A DNA stretch of 64,000 bases from assembly GCA_027490725.1 (NCBI GenBank), contig JAIXXN010000027.1, positions 83,916-147,915 of the forward strand. The letters are read 5' to 3'. Both the position numbers and the translations under genes were made by a program. The notes beneath the pieces are model-generated. The model ran no database searches. It worked only from the letters and a program-made list of their open reading frames with translations, and was not told where the DNA came from. Within the stretch, counting starts at the first letter, position 1; each line of letters begins with the position of its first letter. The DNA is from Oxalobacteraceae bacterium (GTDB taxonomy: Bacteria > Pseudomonadota > Gammaproteobacteria > Burkholderiales > Burkholderiaceae_D). Below are positions 44,873 to 53,863 of this stretch, piece by piece.

Positions 44873-46093
44873 ATGAGTGCCCACCCGCCCAAGCCTTTGC
44901 TGTCGGTCAGCGAGGCGCTGCACAGCATGGCCAGCGCTGCCCGGGTGGTGGCGCAGGTCGAGCAGATCGATACGCTGGCGGCGAATGGCCGGGTGCTGGC
45001 CGAGGCGCAGGTCTCGGCCATGAACGTGCCGTCCATGGACAACACCCAGATGGACGGCTACGCGGTGCGCGCTGCCGATTGTGCGAGCGGCAGTGCGGCG
45101 CTGCCGGTCAGCCAGCGGATTGCAGCCGGTCATGTGGGCAGCGAACTGGCGCCGGGTACGGCCGCGCGCATCTTCACCGGTGCCATGCTGCCAGCCGGGG
45201 CCGACGCCGTCGTCATGCAGGAACAATGCACCCTGCAGGATGGGGTGGTGACGCTACAGCACCGGCCGCAAGTGGGCGAATGGATCCGCCGTGCTGGCGA
45301 AGACATCCGCGCCGGCAGTGTGATTCTGCCGGCCGGTACCCGCTTGCGCAGTCAGGAACTGGGGCTGGCCGCTTCGGTCGGTCTGGCAACGCTACCGGTG
45401 CGGCGCAAGCTGCGTGTGGCAGTGTTCTTTACCGGTGACGAACTGACCATGCCGGGCCAGCCACTGGCGCCGGGCGCCATCTACAACTCCAACCGCTACA
45501 CGCTGCGCGCCTTGCTGGAAAACCTGCAGTGCGAGATCAGTGACTTCGGCATCGTGCCCGACACCCTCGCTGCCACCCGCGCGGTGCTGCGCGCCTCGGC
45601 GCAGGAACACGACCTGATTATCACCTCCGGCGGTGTCTCGGTAGGTGAAGAGGACCATATCAAGCCGGCCGTGGAAGCCGAAGGCCAGCTGAATATGTGG
45701 CAGATCGCCGTCAAGCCGGGTAAACCGCTGGCGTTTGGCGAAGTCGCTTCGGCCTTCTTTATCGGCTTGCCGGGCAATCCCGTCTCGAGCTTTATTACTT
45801 TCCTGCTGTTTGTGCGCCCCTTCGTGCTGCGCCTGCAGGGCGTGGAGCAGGGGCTGGCGCCACGCAGCTATGCGATGCGCGCCGATTTCAACTGGCCGAA
45901 AGCGGATCGCCGTAACGAGTTTCTGCGCGTGCGCCTGAACCCTGCCGGCGGCCTCGAATTATTTAACAACCAGAGCTCCGGGGTACTCACCTCCACCGTA
46001 TGGGGCGATGGCGTGATCGACAATCCAGCGGGGCAGGTAATTGCCGCCGGCGATACTGTTCGATTTATACCGTTTAGCGAGTTAATGTACTGA
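44873..46093 (+). CDS. moeA: Molybdopterin molybdenumtransferase
   Basis: 406 residues. Typical MoeA motifs: 'MDGYAVRAADCASG' near the start, 'IFTGAMLPAGADAVVMQEQ', 'NSNRYTLRALLE', 'TSGGVSVGEEDHIKPAVE' and 'GLPGNPVSSFITF'. It inserts molybdenum into adenylylated molybdopterin. It lies two bases after thrC, and its stop overlaps the moaD start (TGATG). Confidence 0.94.
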   Translation: MSAHPPKPLLSVSEALHSMASAARVVAQVEQIDTLAANGRVLAEAQVSAMNVPSMDNTQMDGYAVRAADCASGSAALPVSQRIAAGHVGSELAPGTAARIFTGAMLPAGADAVVMQEQCTLQDGVVTLQHRPQVGEWIRRAGEDIRAGSVILPAGTRLRSQELGLAASVGLATLPVRRKLRVAVFFTGDELTMPGQPLAPGAIYNSNRYTLRALLENLQCEISDFGIVPDTLAATRAVLRASAQEHDLIITSGGVSVGEEDHIKPAVEAEGQLNMWQIAVKPGKPLAFGEVASAFFIGLPGNPVSSFITFLLFVRPFVLRLQGVEQGLAPRSYAMRADFNWPKADRRNEFLRVRLNPAGGLELFNNQSSGVLTSTVWGDGVIDNPAGQVIAAGDTVRFIPFSELMY

Positions 46094-46347
46094 TGCCTGT
46101 CACCGTAAAATTTTTTGCCAGCGTACGTGAAGCGCTGGGCACCTCGAGTCTGGTGCTGGAACTGCCGGCCGGCGTCGCCACGGTGGGGGCCCTGCGCGCC
46201 CATCTGGCCGGGCGCGACGCAGTCTGGCAACAGGCGCTCGGTAGCGCCGCACTGCGCATGGCCTGTAACCAGACTATGTGCGAGGCCGACAGTGTCGTCG
46301 CCGATGGTGCCGAGGTGGCATTCTTCCCGCCGGTAACGGGCGGCTAG
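46093..46347 (+). CDS. moaD: Molybdopterin synthase small subunit
   Basis: 84 residues, ubiquitin-like fold: 'VTVKFFASVREALG' start, 'AFFPPVTGG' end. The C-terminal Gly-Gly is the site that becomes the thiocarboxylate sulfur donor. The large subunit MoaE is usually encoded next, but here a flavoprotein gene follows immediately. Confidence 0.93.
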   Translation: MPVTVKFFASVREALGTSSLVLELPAGVATVGALRAHLAGRDAVWQQALGSAALRMACNQTMCEADSVVADGAEVAFFPPVTGG

Positions 46348-47610
46348 ATGCAGCAGCTGGTAGCACAGGCGCCAGTCGCCCCGGCGCGCGCCCCGCGGGT
46401 GGCCGTCATCGGCGGCGGCCCGGCCGGCTTGATGGCCGCCCAGTTGCTGGCCGAGGGCGGCGCCCGGGTCGATCTGTATGATGCCATGCCGTCGGTGGGC
46501 CGCAAGTTCCTGCTGGCCGGGCGGGGTGGCATGAATATCACCCACGCCGAACCCTATGAACAGTTTGTCACCCGCTATGGCAGCAGTAGTGCGGCGCTGC
46601 GCCCGCAGCTCGATAGCTTCGGGCCGCAGTCGGTGCGCGACTGGGTGCACGGACTCGGGCTGGAAACGTTCATCGGCAGTTCCGGCAGGGTGTTTCCCAC
46701 CGATATGAAAGCGGCGCCCCTGTTACGCGCCTGGCTGCATCGCCTGCGCGAGGGCGGTGTGCAGTTCCATATGCGGCATCGTTGGCTGGGCTGGCGCGAC
46801 GGCGGCCTGCTGCTGCAGGCGCCCACCGGTGAGTTGCTGGTGCAGGCCGATGCCGTCTTGCTGGCACTTGGTGGTGGCAGCTGGGCCAGACTGGGTTCGG
46901 ATGGCGCCTGGTTGCCCCTACTGGCGCAGCAGGGCGTGGCGCTAGCCCCCTTGCAGCCTGCCAATTGCGGTTTCGATGTCGACTGGAGCGCCCATTTCAG
47001 CAGCCGGCATGCCGGTGAGCCCTTGACCACCGTGGCGATCAGTTCGCACGCGGCCGATGGCCAGCTATTCCGTAAGCAGGGCCAGTTCGTGGTCACCGCT
47101 GGCGGCGTCGAGGGCAGCCTGATTTATGCTTTGTCGGCCGCACTGCGCGAGCAGATTAATGCGGCCGGCCAGGCGACCATCTATCTGGACCTGCTGCCTG
47201 ACCTGAGTGCACAGCGGGTGGCCGACGAGGTGGCTCGACCACGTGGCGCGCGTTCGCTGGCCAGCCATCTGCAAAGCCGGCTTGGTCTGAAAGGCGTGAA
47301 GGCAGGCTTGCTGCGTGAATCTCTGAGTAAGGAAGAATATGCCGATCCGCAGCGGCTGGCGCAGGCGATCAAGCATCTTCCGCTACGCCTGTTGCGGCCA
47401 CGTCCCATAGACGAGGCGATCAGCAGTGCCGGCGGGGTGCGCTGGGATGCCCTCGAGGGCTGTATGCTGAAGGCCATGCCGGGTGTGTTTGTGGCGGGCG
47501 AAATGGTCGACTGGGAGGCGCCGACCGGCGGCTATCTGCTGACTGCCTGTCTGGCCAGTGGTCAGGCGGCGGCGCGCGATATGCTGCGCTGGCTAGCACA
47601 GCGCGCCTAG
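46348..47610 (+). CDS. FAD-dependent oxidoreductase of the TIGR03862/HI0933 type
   Basis: 420 residues. A dinucleotide-binding motif 'VIGGGPAGLMAAQLLAEGG' near residue 20 is followed by 'GRKFLLAGRGGMNITH', and a late 'GVFVAGEMVDWEAPTGGYLL' contacts FAD. This places it in the BaiN/HI0933-like flavoprotein group, where the TIGR03862 subgroup is common in proteobacteria. The substrate is unknown. It begins on the base after the moaD stop, so it sits in the thrC-moeA-moaD operon. Confidence 0.83.
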   Translation: MQQLVAQAPVAPARAPRVAVIGGGPAGLMAAQLLAEGGARVDLYDAMPSVGRKFLLAGRGGMNITHAEPYEQFVTRYGSSSAALRPQLDSFGPQSVRDWVHGLGLETFIGSSGRVFPTDMKAAPLLRAWLHRLREGGVQFHMRHRWLGWRDGGLLLQAPTGELLVQADAVLLALGGGSWARLGSDGAWLPLLAQQGVALAPLQPANCGFDVDWSAHFSSRHAGEPLTTVAISSHAADGQLFRKQGQFVVTAGGVEGSLIYALSAALREQINAAGQATIYLDLLPDLSAQRVADEVARPRGARSLASHLQSRLGLKGVKAGLLRESLSKEEYADPQRLAQAIKHLPLRLLRPRPIDEAISSAGGVRWDALEGCMLKAMPGVFVAGEMVDWEAPTGGYLLTACLASGQAAARDMLRWLAQRA

Positions 47611-47653
47611 CGCTGAGCCTGATGCCGGCGAGCGCACCCGCCGCAGTCGGCGC

Positions 47654-48460
47654 TCATTCCCAGCGTACTTCGCCGGAGCCATTGCGGTCGACGCTGCGCT
47701 GGTCAGGCCGGCCATACACCCGCACATCACCGCTGCCACGCAGGCTCAGATCGGCACTGCGGCGTGCATACACTTCACTGCTGCCTGAACCGCGCTGGTT
47801 GACCACGACCTTATCGGCGCTCAGGTGGCGCGCTGCGAGGTCACCGGAGCCGGTGACTTCGGCGCTCAGATCCTTGCAACTGCCGGCGGCGGTGAGGGTG
47901 CCGGAACCGACCATTTCCAGGGCCAGGTGCTCGCTATTACCCGAGTTTAGGGTCAGATGACCACTGCCATGGATGCCCGCGTTGAGGGTGCGGTAGCGGC
48001 CCGTGAAGTTCAGATCGCCCGAGCCATGCAGCTGCAATTCCAGCTGATCGCCGCTAAAGCCCTGTACCCGGGTGAGGCCGCTGCTATTCACCACCAGTTC
48101 GCGCAAATCCGGCAGCACCAGTTCCACTTGCAGACGGTGGCGCGGATTGAGCAGCATACCCTTGGTGCCGATGTGCAGATCGGCGCCATCCTGGATGGTT
48201 TCCACATTCGCCAGCGAACGCTGTTCGCCGCGCACTTTCAGGCTGGCCGGCTGGCCCTGGGTCAGGATCAGATCGATCGGACCACTGAGTTCGACGGCAT
48301 TGGCCATGCCATCGATGTTGCGGTTTTCCCCCGACAATGCGCGCCCGGCAGCACTGGCCGGGCTGGTGGTGCCATAGGCTTTCAGCATGGTGTAGCTGAT
48401 ACCGATCAGCACCAGTGCCAGCAGCATCAGACTGGTGGCGATTTTCAGCAGAGAGCGCAT
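47654..48460 (-). CDS. DUF2807 (head GIN domain) protein
   Basis: 268 residues with one N-terminal membrane helix (about 8-25). The rest is a repetitive beta-helix-like domain with recurrent 'GSG' turns ('LHGSGDLNF', 'IHGSGHLTL', 'MVGSGTLTA', 'VTGSGDLAA', 'LRGSGDVRV'), the pattern of DUF2807 adhesin-like auto-transporting proteins. It probably projects into the periplasm. It is the second gene after the DUF1700-like gene, with 11 bases between. Confidence 0.8.
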   Translation of the reverse strand: MRSLLKIATSLMLLALVLIGISYTMLKAYGTTSPASAAGRALSGENRNIDGMANAVELSGPIDLILTQGQPASLKVRGEQRSLANVETIQDGADLHIGTKGMLLNPRHRLQVELVLPDLRELVVNSSGLTRVQGFSGDQLELQLHGSGDLNFTGRYRTLNAGIHGSGHLTLNSGNSEHLALEMVGSGTLTAAGSCKDLSAEVTGSGDLAARHLSADKVVVNQRGSGSSEVYARRSADLSLRGSGDVRVYGRPDQRSVDRNGSGEVRWE

Positions 48461-48471
48461 GGGTTTCCTTC

Positions 48472-49269
48472 CTATTGTCCGCGCAGCAGCGCCAGATTGG
48501 CGGCGGCATAGCGTTTCAAGCCGAGTACGGTGTAGCGACTCAGGACGATACTCAGCAGGCAGAATGCGATGCCGCCAAGGATCAGCCCGAAGCCGACCAG
48601 GGTCTGGGTGGTGCGTGCGCCACGGTCAAAATCGGTGGTGATATGCAGGTCGCCGGCGGCCACCGCTTCGGCGCGGTTCAGCAAGCGCCCGCTGCGACTG
48701 AGTTGCTCGTCGCTATCGCTAGCACCGGTCGGCAGCGGGTCCTTGTTAATCTTTACCCCCATGCTGTCGATCGACATGCGCCAGCCTTCGCCGGCCTGTT
48801 GCTCGCTGCGGCTATCCAGATGGCTATTGGTGAAGGCCATCATATGGCGCAATGGTCCTTCCAGTGCCAGTTCGTTCTGGCCCGACAGGCCACTCGACAC
48901 CAGTGCAATGCCGCCGATGTAGAAGGCGAAGGCGCAGATATACACGCTCGCTAGCAGACAGCCATACACCATGGCCGGGATTACCATGAACAGATTGAAT
49001 ACGCTCAGACCGATCAGCGAAGCGGCTGCACGGAACAGGTTGACGGGGCGTTTTTTGCCTTCGATATTACTCAGGTGCGCGGCAGTCCGCAAAGCCATGG
49101 CGACCTGACGCGGCGCTTCCAGCTCCTGATAGATCTCCGCTTCACTGCGACCTGCGACCAGTCCGTCGATAAAACGCTGTTCGTAGTCGGCTAGCGTGCT
49201 CGCCAGCGTGGCTGGCGGCAAGCCCTGCAGGGCGAGGCGGAGTTGTTCGAGGTATGCCTGTTTATTCAT
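48472..49269 (-). CDS. DUF1700/HAAS-like membrane protein
   Basis: 265 residues from the ATG at 49267-49269. An N-terminal helical segment (about 1-70; 'YLEQLRLALQGLPPATLAST', 'DYEQRFIDGLVAGRSEAEIY', 'LEAPRQVA') is the HAAS signalling helix pattern. Two or three membrane helices (about 75-130) and a final helix (about 225-245) follow. In other bacteria such genes sit with PadR regulators and DUF2807 proteins in envelope-stress modules. No PadR gene is seen here. Confidence 0.72.
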   Translation of the reverse strand: MNKQAYLEQLRLALQGLPPATLASTLADYEQRFIDGLVAGRSEAEIYQELEAPRQVAMALRTAAHLSNIEGKKRPVNLFRAAASLIGLSVFNLFMVIPAMVYGCLLASVYICAFAFYIGGIALVSSGLSGQNELALEGPLRHMMAFTNSHLDSRSEQQAGEGWRMSIDSMGVKINKDPLPTGASDSDEQLSRSGRLLNRAEAVAAGDLHITTDFDRGARTTQTLVGFGLILGGIAFCLLSIVLSRYTVLGLKRYAAANLALLRGQ

Positions 49270-49400
49270 AATGTGGGTTCTGGTACGCAGCAATCGTTTG
49301 CAATCTGGCCGATGCTGCTACCTTAACGGTTGCTGCGTCCAGTTGCGTCGCGCTTGAGACAGGCTGCAGGAAAGCGGGGGCAGACGCGCGAAAAACGCGA

Positions 49401-50810
49401 CTAGACGGTACTCCCGGTAATCAGTCTAGCGGCGGCGAGGCCACTGCGGACGGCGCCTTCCAGCGTGGCAGGATAGTCGCCAGCCGTATAGTCGCCGGCC
49501 AGCAGCAAGCCGCCCAGTCCGGTGCTATTGGCAGGTCGGACCAGGCCGGGCGTACAGGCAAAGGTCGCGCGCTTCTCGCTAATTACCTTGCACCAGAGCG
49601 GTTGTAGCAGTGCCGGAAGTCGCAAGGTCTCGGCCAGCTGGGTGGCGATGGCGCGTGCCAGCTCGTCCTGGGGCAGGGCTGCGGCCGCACTGGCCGCACT
49701 GATCACGACCGCCAGCATGCCTGCCTGCTGTGCATCGAGCTGGCCACGGTCGAACACGAACTGGCCCCAGCGCTGCTGCGCCGCATCATCGAGTAAGGCG
49801 AAGAAGGGCTGCTCCAGTCGCAGGGATGGGGCATATTGCAGATAGCAAGTGGTGATGGGACTGCTTTCGAGTGCCGTCAGCTGCTGACACAGCACACTGG
49901 TATCGTGCTGTCCAATGCCGTGCAGCAGGCCGGCAGCCTGACTGGCGCCCGTGGCCAGCACCACGTGCGGGAAATAGGTACTCCAGTTGCCGCTGACCGC
50001 AGCACCGCTGATATCGAGCTGCCACAGCCGGCCTTCAATCGAGCGTAGCGCCTTGACACTGGCACCCGTGCGGATCTTTCCGCCGCGTTCGCTGACATAG
50101 TTGGCAGCCGCTTCTGGCAGCAGACGCGACAGATCGTAGCGCGGTAGCAGCATGTCCGAAGCGCTGCGCGATGCGCCCAGGCTATCTCGGAGGACGTTCA
50201 GAAATACCTGCGCAGAGGCCTGTTCCGGTGCAGTGTTCAGGGCAGCCAGACAGAGCGGGCGCCACATCAGCTGGATCAGGCGCTCGCTCTGGTCCCAGCG
50301 CGCCAGCAGTTCGCTGACGCTGCAATCGGTATGCAAATGCCAGCCTGCCCAGCGGGCGGTACTGGAGAAACGCGCCAGACTCAGTTTGTCCGTGCGCGCC
50401 AGTCCCCCACAGCGCAATAGCGCCACTGCCAGATGCAGTGGTGCCGGCAGGCGCGGTGCGACGAAGTCCATGCCACCGCTGTGTGGCGGGTAGCGCATCT
50501 GCAAAGGCAGGGTCAGTAGCGCCTGGGCGGCATCGATGCCGGTGCGGCGCAGCAGACTCAGGGTTGCGCTATAGGCGCCCAGCAAGATGTGCTGGCCGTT
50601 GTCGAGCTGACGCTGATCGGTGTCGATGCGGCGCGCCCGTCCGCCAAGCGTGCGGGCGGCTTCGAGCAGGGTGACCTGGTAGCCGGCGCTGGCCAGTTCC
50701 ACGGCAGCGGCGCAACCGGCCCAGCCGCCGCCCACCACGGCCACACTGCGCGCATGGGCGGTCTGGTCGGCGCGGGCGCTGCCGCGCTGGTCGAGCGGCG
50801 GATTAGCCAC
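49401..50810 (-). CDS. hpnE: Hydroxysqualene dehydroxylase HpnE
   Basis: 469 residues. A FAD-binding motif 'VVGGGWAGCAAAVELASAGY' lies near residue 25, followed by 'EAARTLGGRARR' and 'DNGQHILLGAY', typical of amine-oxidase-like desaturases. The C-terminal 'GLLLAGDYTAGDYPATLEGA' contacts FAD. HpnE reduces hydroxysqualene to squalene, the last step of the bacterial HpnCDE route. It overlaps hpnD by eight bases. Confidence 0.92.
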   Translation of the reverse strand: MANPPLDQRGSARADQTAHARSVAVVGGGWAGCAAAVELASAGYQVTLLEAARTLGGRARRIDTDQRQLDNGQHILLGAYSATLSLLRRTGIDAAQALLTLPLQMRYPPHSGGMDFVAPRLPAPLHLAVALLRCGGLARTDKLSLARFSSTARWAGWHLHTDCSVSELLARWDQSERLIQLMWRPLCLAALNTAPEQASAQVFLNVLRDSLGASRSASDMLLPRYDLSRLLPEAAANYVSERGGKIRTGASVKALRSIEGRLWQLDISGAAVSGNWSTYFPHVVLATGASQAAGLLHGIGQHDTSVLCQQLTALESSPITTCYLQYAPSLRLEQPFFALLDDAAQQRWGQFVFDRGQLDAQQAGMLAVVISAASAAAALPQDELARAIATQLAETLRLPALLQPLWCKVISEKRATFACTPGLVRPANSTGLGGLLLAGDYTAGDYPATLEGAVRSGLAAARLITGSTV

Positions 50811-51636
50811 GGATATAGGTTTTCCACGCCAGCCACAGTTTGCGGATCGGCGTGAGGGAAATGCGCTGGCTCAGCACGTGGTAACCGTCGGCTTCGACTT
50901 CCGTCAGCAGCGTGCGGTAGATGGCGGCCATCATCAGACCCGGACGCTGGGCGCGCCGGTCTTCTTTCGGCAGCAGTGCGTAGGCTTCCTCGTAGGCGCT
51001 GTGGGCCCGGGCGATCTGGAAGGCCATCAGTTTTTCGAACTGCTCGGTATGGCGGGCATTCAGCAAGTCCGCAGCGGTGACATTGAATTGCTGAAGTTCG
51101 CTAATCGGCAGGTAGATGCGGCCTTTCCGGGCATCTTCACCGACATCGCGGATGATATTGGTGAGCTGGAAGGCATGGCCGAGCTTCTCGGCATAGCGCA
51201 GCGTCTCCGGCCGGCTCACACCGAAAATGCTGGCCGACAGAATCCCCACCACGCTGGCCACATGCCAGCAATACTTGCTCAGGGCCGCGTAATCGAGATA
51301 GCGGGTCTGGTTCAGATCCATTTCCATGCCGTCGATGATGGCTTGCAGGTGCTCCTGTTGCAGATTGTAGAGCGCCAGATGGGGCTGGAGTGCCTTGGTT
51401 ACCGGATGGGTCTGCTGCCCCTGATACATGCTGGCGATCTCTTTGCGCCACCAGGCCAGCTTGATGCGGGCCACCGATTCATCGGTGCAATCGTCGACCG
51501 TATCATCGACTTCGCGGCAGAAGGCATACAGAGCGGTAATAGCACGACGACGTTCCGGTGGCAGGAACAGGAAGCTGTAGTAGAAACTGGAGCCGCTTTG
51601 CGCGGTCTTTTGCTGGCAGTAGTCGTCGGGGGACAT
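50803..51636 (-). CDS. hpnD: Presqualene diphosphate synthase HpnD
   Basis: 277 residues of the squalene/phytoene synthase family. 'SFYYSFLFLPPERRRAI' near residue 17 is followed by the first Asp-rich motif 'REVDDTVDD' and the second in 'NIIRDVGEDARKGRIYLP'. It joins two farnesyl diphosphates into presqualene diphosphate. It is the middle gene of hpnC-hpnD-hpnE. Confidence 0.92.
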   Translation of the reverse strand: MSPDDYCQQKTAQSGSSFYYSFLFLPPERRRAITALYAFCREVDDTVDDCTDESVARIKLAWWRKEIASMYQGQQTHPVTKALQPHLALYNLQQEHLQAIIDGMEMDLNQTRYLDYAALSKYCWHVASVVGILSASIFGVSRPETLRYAEKLGHAFQLTNIIRDVGEDARKGRIYLPISELQQFNVTAADLLNARHTEQFEKLMAFQIARAHSAYEEAYALLPKEDRRAQRPGLMMAAIYRTLLTEVEADGYHVLSQRISLTPIRKLWLAWKTYIRG

Positions 51637-51721
51637 GGATAAACAGGCGAGAGTGACTTCGAAGCCGCTATTCTATCGGTTTAGGCTGGGGCTGTGGGCA
51701 GCCCGCAGCGGCTAATTGGGT

Positions 51722-52564
51722 TCAGGCCAGCCCGTAGACGGCGCGCAACTGCTGTTTCATGCGTATGGCAGACCAGAAAATACTCAGCCAGTCGCGCTTG
51801 CCGAGTTTCGGGCGATGCAGGAACACATCATATTCCGCCGCTTCAATGGCATCGAGAATGTGCAAGCCACCTTGTACCACCATGCGCAGCTCGAAGCCGA
51901 TGCGGCCCTTCAGGCGCAGTGCCAGCGGTGCGCCGCTCAGCATCAGTGCACGGCTCCGTTCCACCTCGAATTTCATCATCGAGCGCCAGCGCGGCCGGGC
52001 ACTGGGGTGATCGAGCGCGGCCGGCGAAATGGCAAAGCGGTTCAAGTCTTCCAGTGGCAGGTAGATGCGCTCTTTGTGCAGGTCGATGGCGACATCCTGC
52101 AGGAAGTTAATCAACTGCAGGGCGGTACAGATGGCGTCGGCATCGCGCACATTCTCCTCATCGACGGCATCGTACAGGTGCAGCATCAGGTAGCCGACCG
52201 GATTGGCTGAGCGGGAGCAGTAGTCAAGCAGCCCATCATAGGTCTGGTAGCGGCTCACCAGCACATCCTGCTTGAAGGCCGAGAGCAATTCGTAGAGCGG
52301 TTTCACGGGCAGCTGGTAATGACGGATTACCTGTGCCAGTCGTGCAAACATTGGCAGTTCACTGTCCGCGCCAGCGTCGATCCGCGCCAGTTCAGCTTCA
52401 TAGGCGCTCAGCGCGGCCAGTCTTTGCTCGGGGCTGGCGTCACCTTCGTCGGCCAGATCGTCGGCACTGCGGGCAAAAGCGTAGATGGCTTCGACTGCGG
52501 GGCGGAGCCGGCCCGGGAGTAAAATCGATGCAACAGGGAAATTTTCGTAGTGGTCAACCGACAT
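51722..52564 (-). CDS. hpnC: Hydroxysqualene synthase HpnC
   Basis: 280 residues from the ATG at 52562-52564; a GTG two codons earlier is possible. It belongs to the same synthase family, starting 'VDHYENFPVASILLP', with Asp-rich 'RSADDLADEGD' and 'INFLQDVAIDLHKERIYLP' motifs. It turns presqualene diphosphate into hydroxysqualene. It leads the minus-strand cluster; no squalene-hopene cyclase (shc) is in the window, so the use of the squalene is not shown here. Confidence 0.92.
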   Translation of the reverse strand: MSVDHYENFPVASILLPGRLRPAVEAIYAFARSADDLADEGDASPEQRLAALSAYEAELARIDAGADSELPMFARLAQVIRHYQLPVKPLYELLSAFKQDVLVSRYQTYDGLLDYCSRSANPVGYLMLHLYDAVDEENVRDADAICTALQLINFLQDVAIDLHKERIYLPLEDLNRFAISPAALDHPSARPRWRSMMKFEVERSRALMLSGAPLALRLKGRIGFELRMVVQGGLHILDAIEAAEYDVFLHRPKLGKRDWLSIFWSAIRMKQQLRAVYGLA

Positions 52565-52596
52565 AAACACGCAGCCTAAAAGCAGATTTTAAAATT

Positions 52597-52667
52597 AATG
52601 ACGCCAAAGTCATTTGCAAATGCATGGGCTCGGCTTATAATAAATTAACGGAAAGTCATTAATTTCC
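52597..52667 (+). promoter_or_regulatory. RND operon promoter with flanking inverted repeats
   Basis: TATAAT (52636-52641) follows TTTGCA (52613-52618) with a 17-bp spacer. AATGAC-N6-GTCATT (52597-52614) and the 12-bp palindrome CATTTGCAAATG (52611-52622) overlap the -35 region. GGAAA-N8-TTTCC (52650-52667) covers the expected start point. The layout suits a TetR- or MarR-type repressor of the efflux genes. Confidence 0.5.
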
Positions 52668-52720
52668 AACTCGTAATATTAGTGCCAACTATACTCTAGA
52701 GCAAGCTAAAGGAAGAAACC

Positions 52721-53863
52721 GTGGTCGCCTTCAATAGACAGCGTCAGAAGTTCCCTCTCACTATTCTGGTTCTGGCCGCCGCCGCGCTGGCCGCTTGTTC
52801 CAAGCCCGCCGAGAAAAGTCCCGACATCCGTCCCGTGCGTGCCATCGTACTCGCGGCCAGCGATGTGGCGATCGACGCCGAGTTCGCTGGCGAGGTGCGG
52901 GCGCGGGTGGAATCGCGACTTGGGTTCCGGGTCGGCGGCAAGATTGTCGCACGCAAGGTCGATGTGGGGACGCTGGTTAAGAAAGGCCAGTTGCTGATGC
53001 AACTCGACCCGCAGGATCTGCAACTGTCGCAGGCGCAAGCGCTGGCCGGGCTGCGCGCGGCAGAAACCAGCCGCGATCTGGCGAGTGCCGAGCTCAAGCG
53101 TTATCAGGAGTTGCGCAGCAAGAATTTCGTCAGTGCTGCCGTGCTCGACGCCAAGGAGGCTGCTTTCAAAGGTGCGCAGGCCAATGTCGATGCGGCGCAG
53201 GCGGCCTATCGTGGCCAGTCCAATCAGGCCGGCTATGCGGCGCTGGTGGCCGATATCGACGGCGTGGTGACGGCAGTCGAGGCCGAAGTGGGACAGGTGG
53301 TCGCCGCCGGCACGCCGGTGGTGCGGGTGGCCCGGCAGGGTGAGAAGGAAGTGGTGATCGGTCTGCCGGAAGATAAAGTCGAAAGCCTGCGTCGGGTTGC
53401 CGATGTGCAGGTGCGACTGTGGGCCGATCCGCAGCGCACCGTGGCGGGCAAGATCCGCGAAATCTCGCCGATCGCCGATGCGGCGACCCGCACCTATACG
53501 GCCAAAGTCAGTATTCCTGACACGCTGGCGGACGCCAGGCTGGGCATGACGGCCGTGGTCCTGTTTAATTCGAAAACGGCGACGCCGCAGATCAAGGTGC
53601 CGCTGACGGCGCTGTTCTATGAAAAATCGGCGACCTCGGTGTGGCTGGTAGAGCGTAACACGGTGCGACTGGTGCCAGTGAATGTGGGCGCTGCGGTAGG
53701 TAACCAGATCGTCCTCAGCGGCGGTGTGCAAGCGGGACAGACCGTGGTCACGGCCGGCGTGCATCTGCTGAAGCCCGGTCAGCAGGTAAAGATCCTTGGT
53801 CAGGAGTTGCCACAGGCGCCGGCTAGCCCGGCCCCATCCGCAGCTGCGGGGAGTGGCAAATGA
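52721..53863 (+). CDS. RND efflux periplasmic adaptor, lipoprotein
   Basis: 380 residues from a GTG with AAGGAAG upstream. The lipoprotein signal ends at 'LAACSK'. The order is lipoyl half ('RLGFRVGGKIVARKVDVGTL'), alpha-helical hairpin (about 95-160), second lipoyl half ('ADIDGVVTAVEAEVGQVV') and beta-barrel plus membrane-proximal domain. Such membrane fusion proteins couple the inner-membrane pump to a TolC-like channel. Its stop overlaps the permease start (ATGA). Confidence 0.92.
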   Translation: MVAFNRQRQKFPLTILVLAAAALAACSKPAEKSPDIRPVRAIVLAASDVAIDAEFAGEVRARVESRLGFRVGGKIVARKVDVGTLVKKGQLLMQLDPQDLQLSQAQALAGLRAAETSRDLASAELKRYQELRSKNFVSAAVLDAKEAAFKGAQANVDAAQAAYRGQSNQAGYAALVADIDGVVTAVEAEVGQVVAAGTPVVRVARQGEKEVVIGLPEDKVESLRRVADVQVRLWADPQRTVAGKIREISPIADAATRTYTAKVSIPDTLADARLGMTAVVLFNSKTATPQIKVPLTALFYEKSATSVWLVERNTVRLVPVNVGAAVGNQIVLSGGVQAGQTVVTAGVHLLKPGQQVKILGQELPQAPASPAPSAAAGSGK

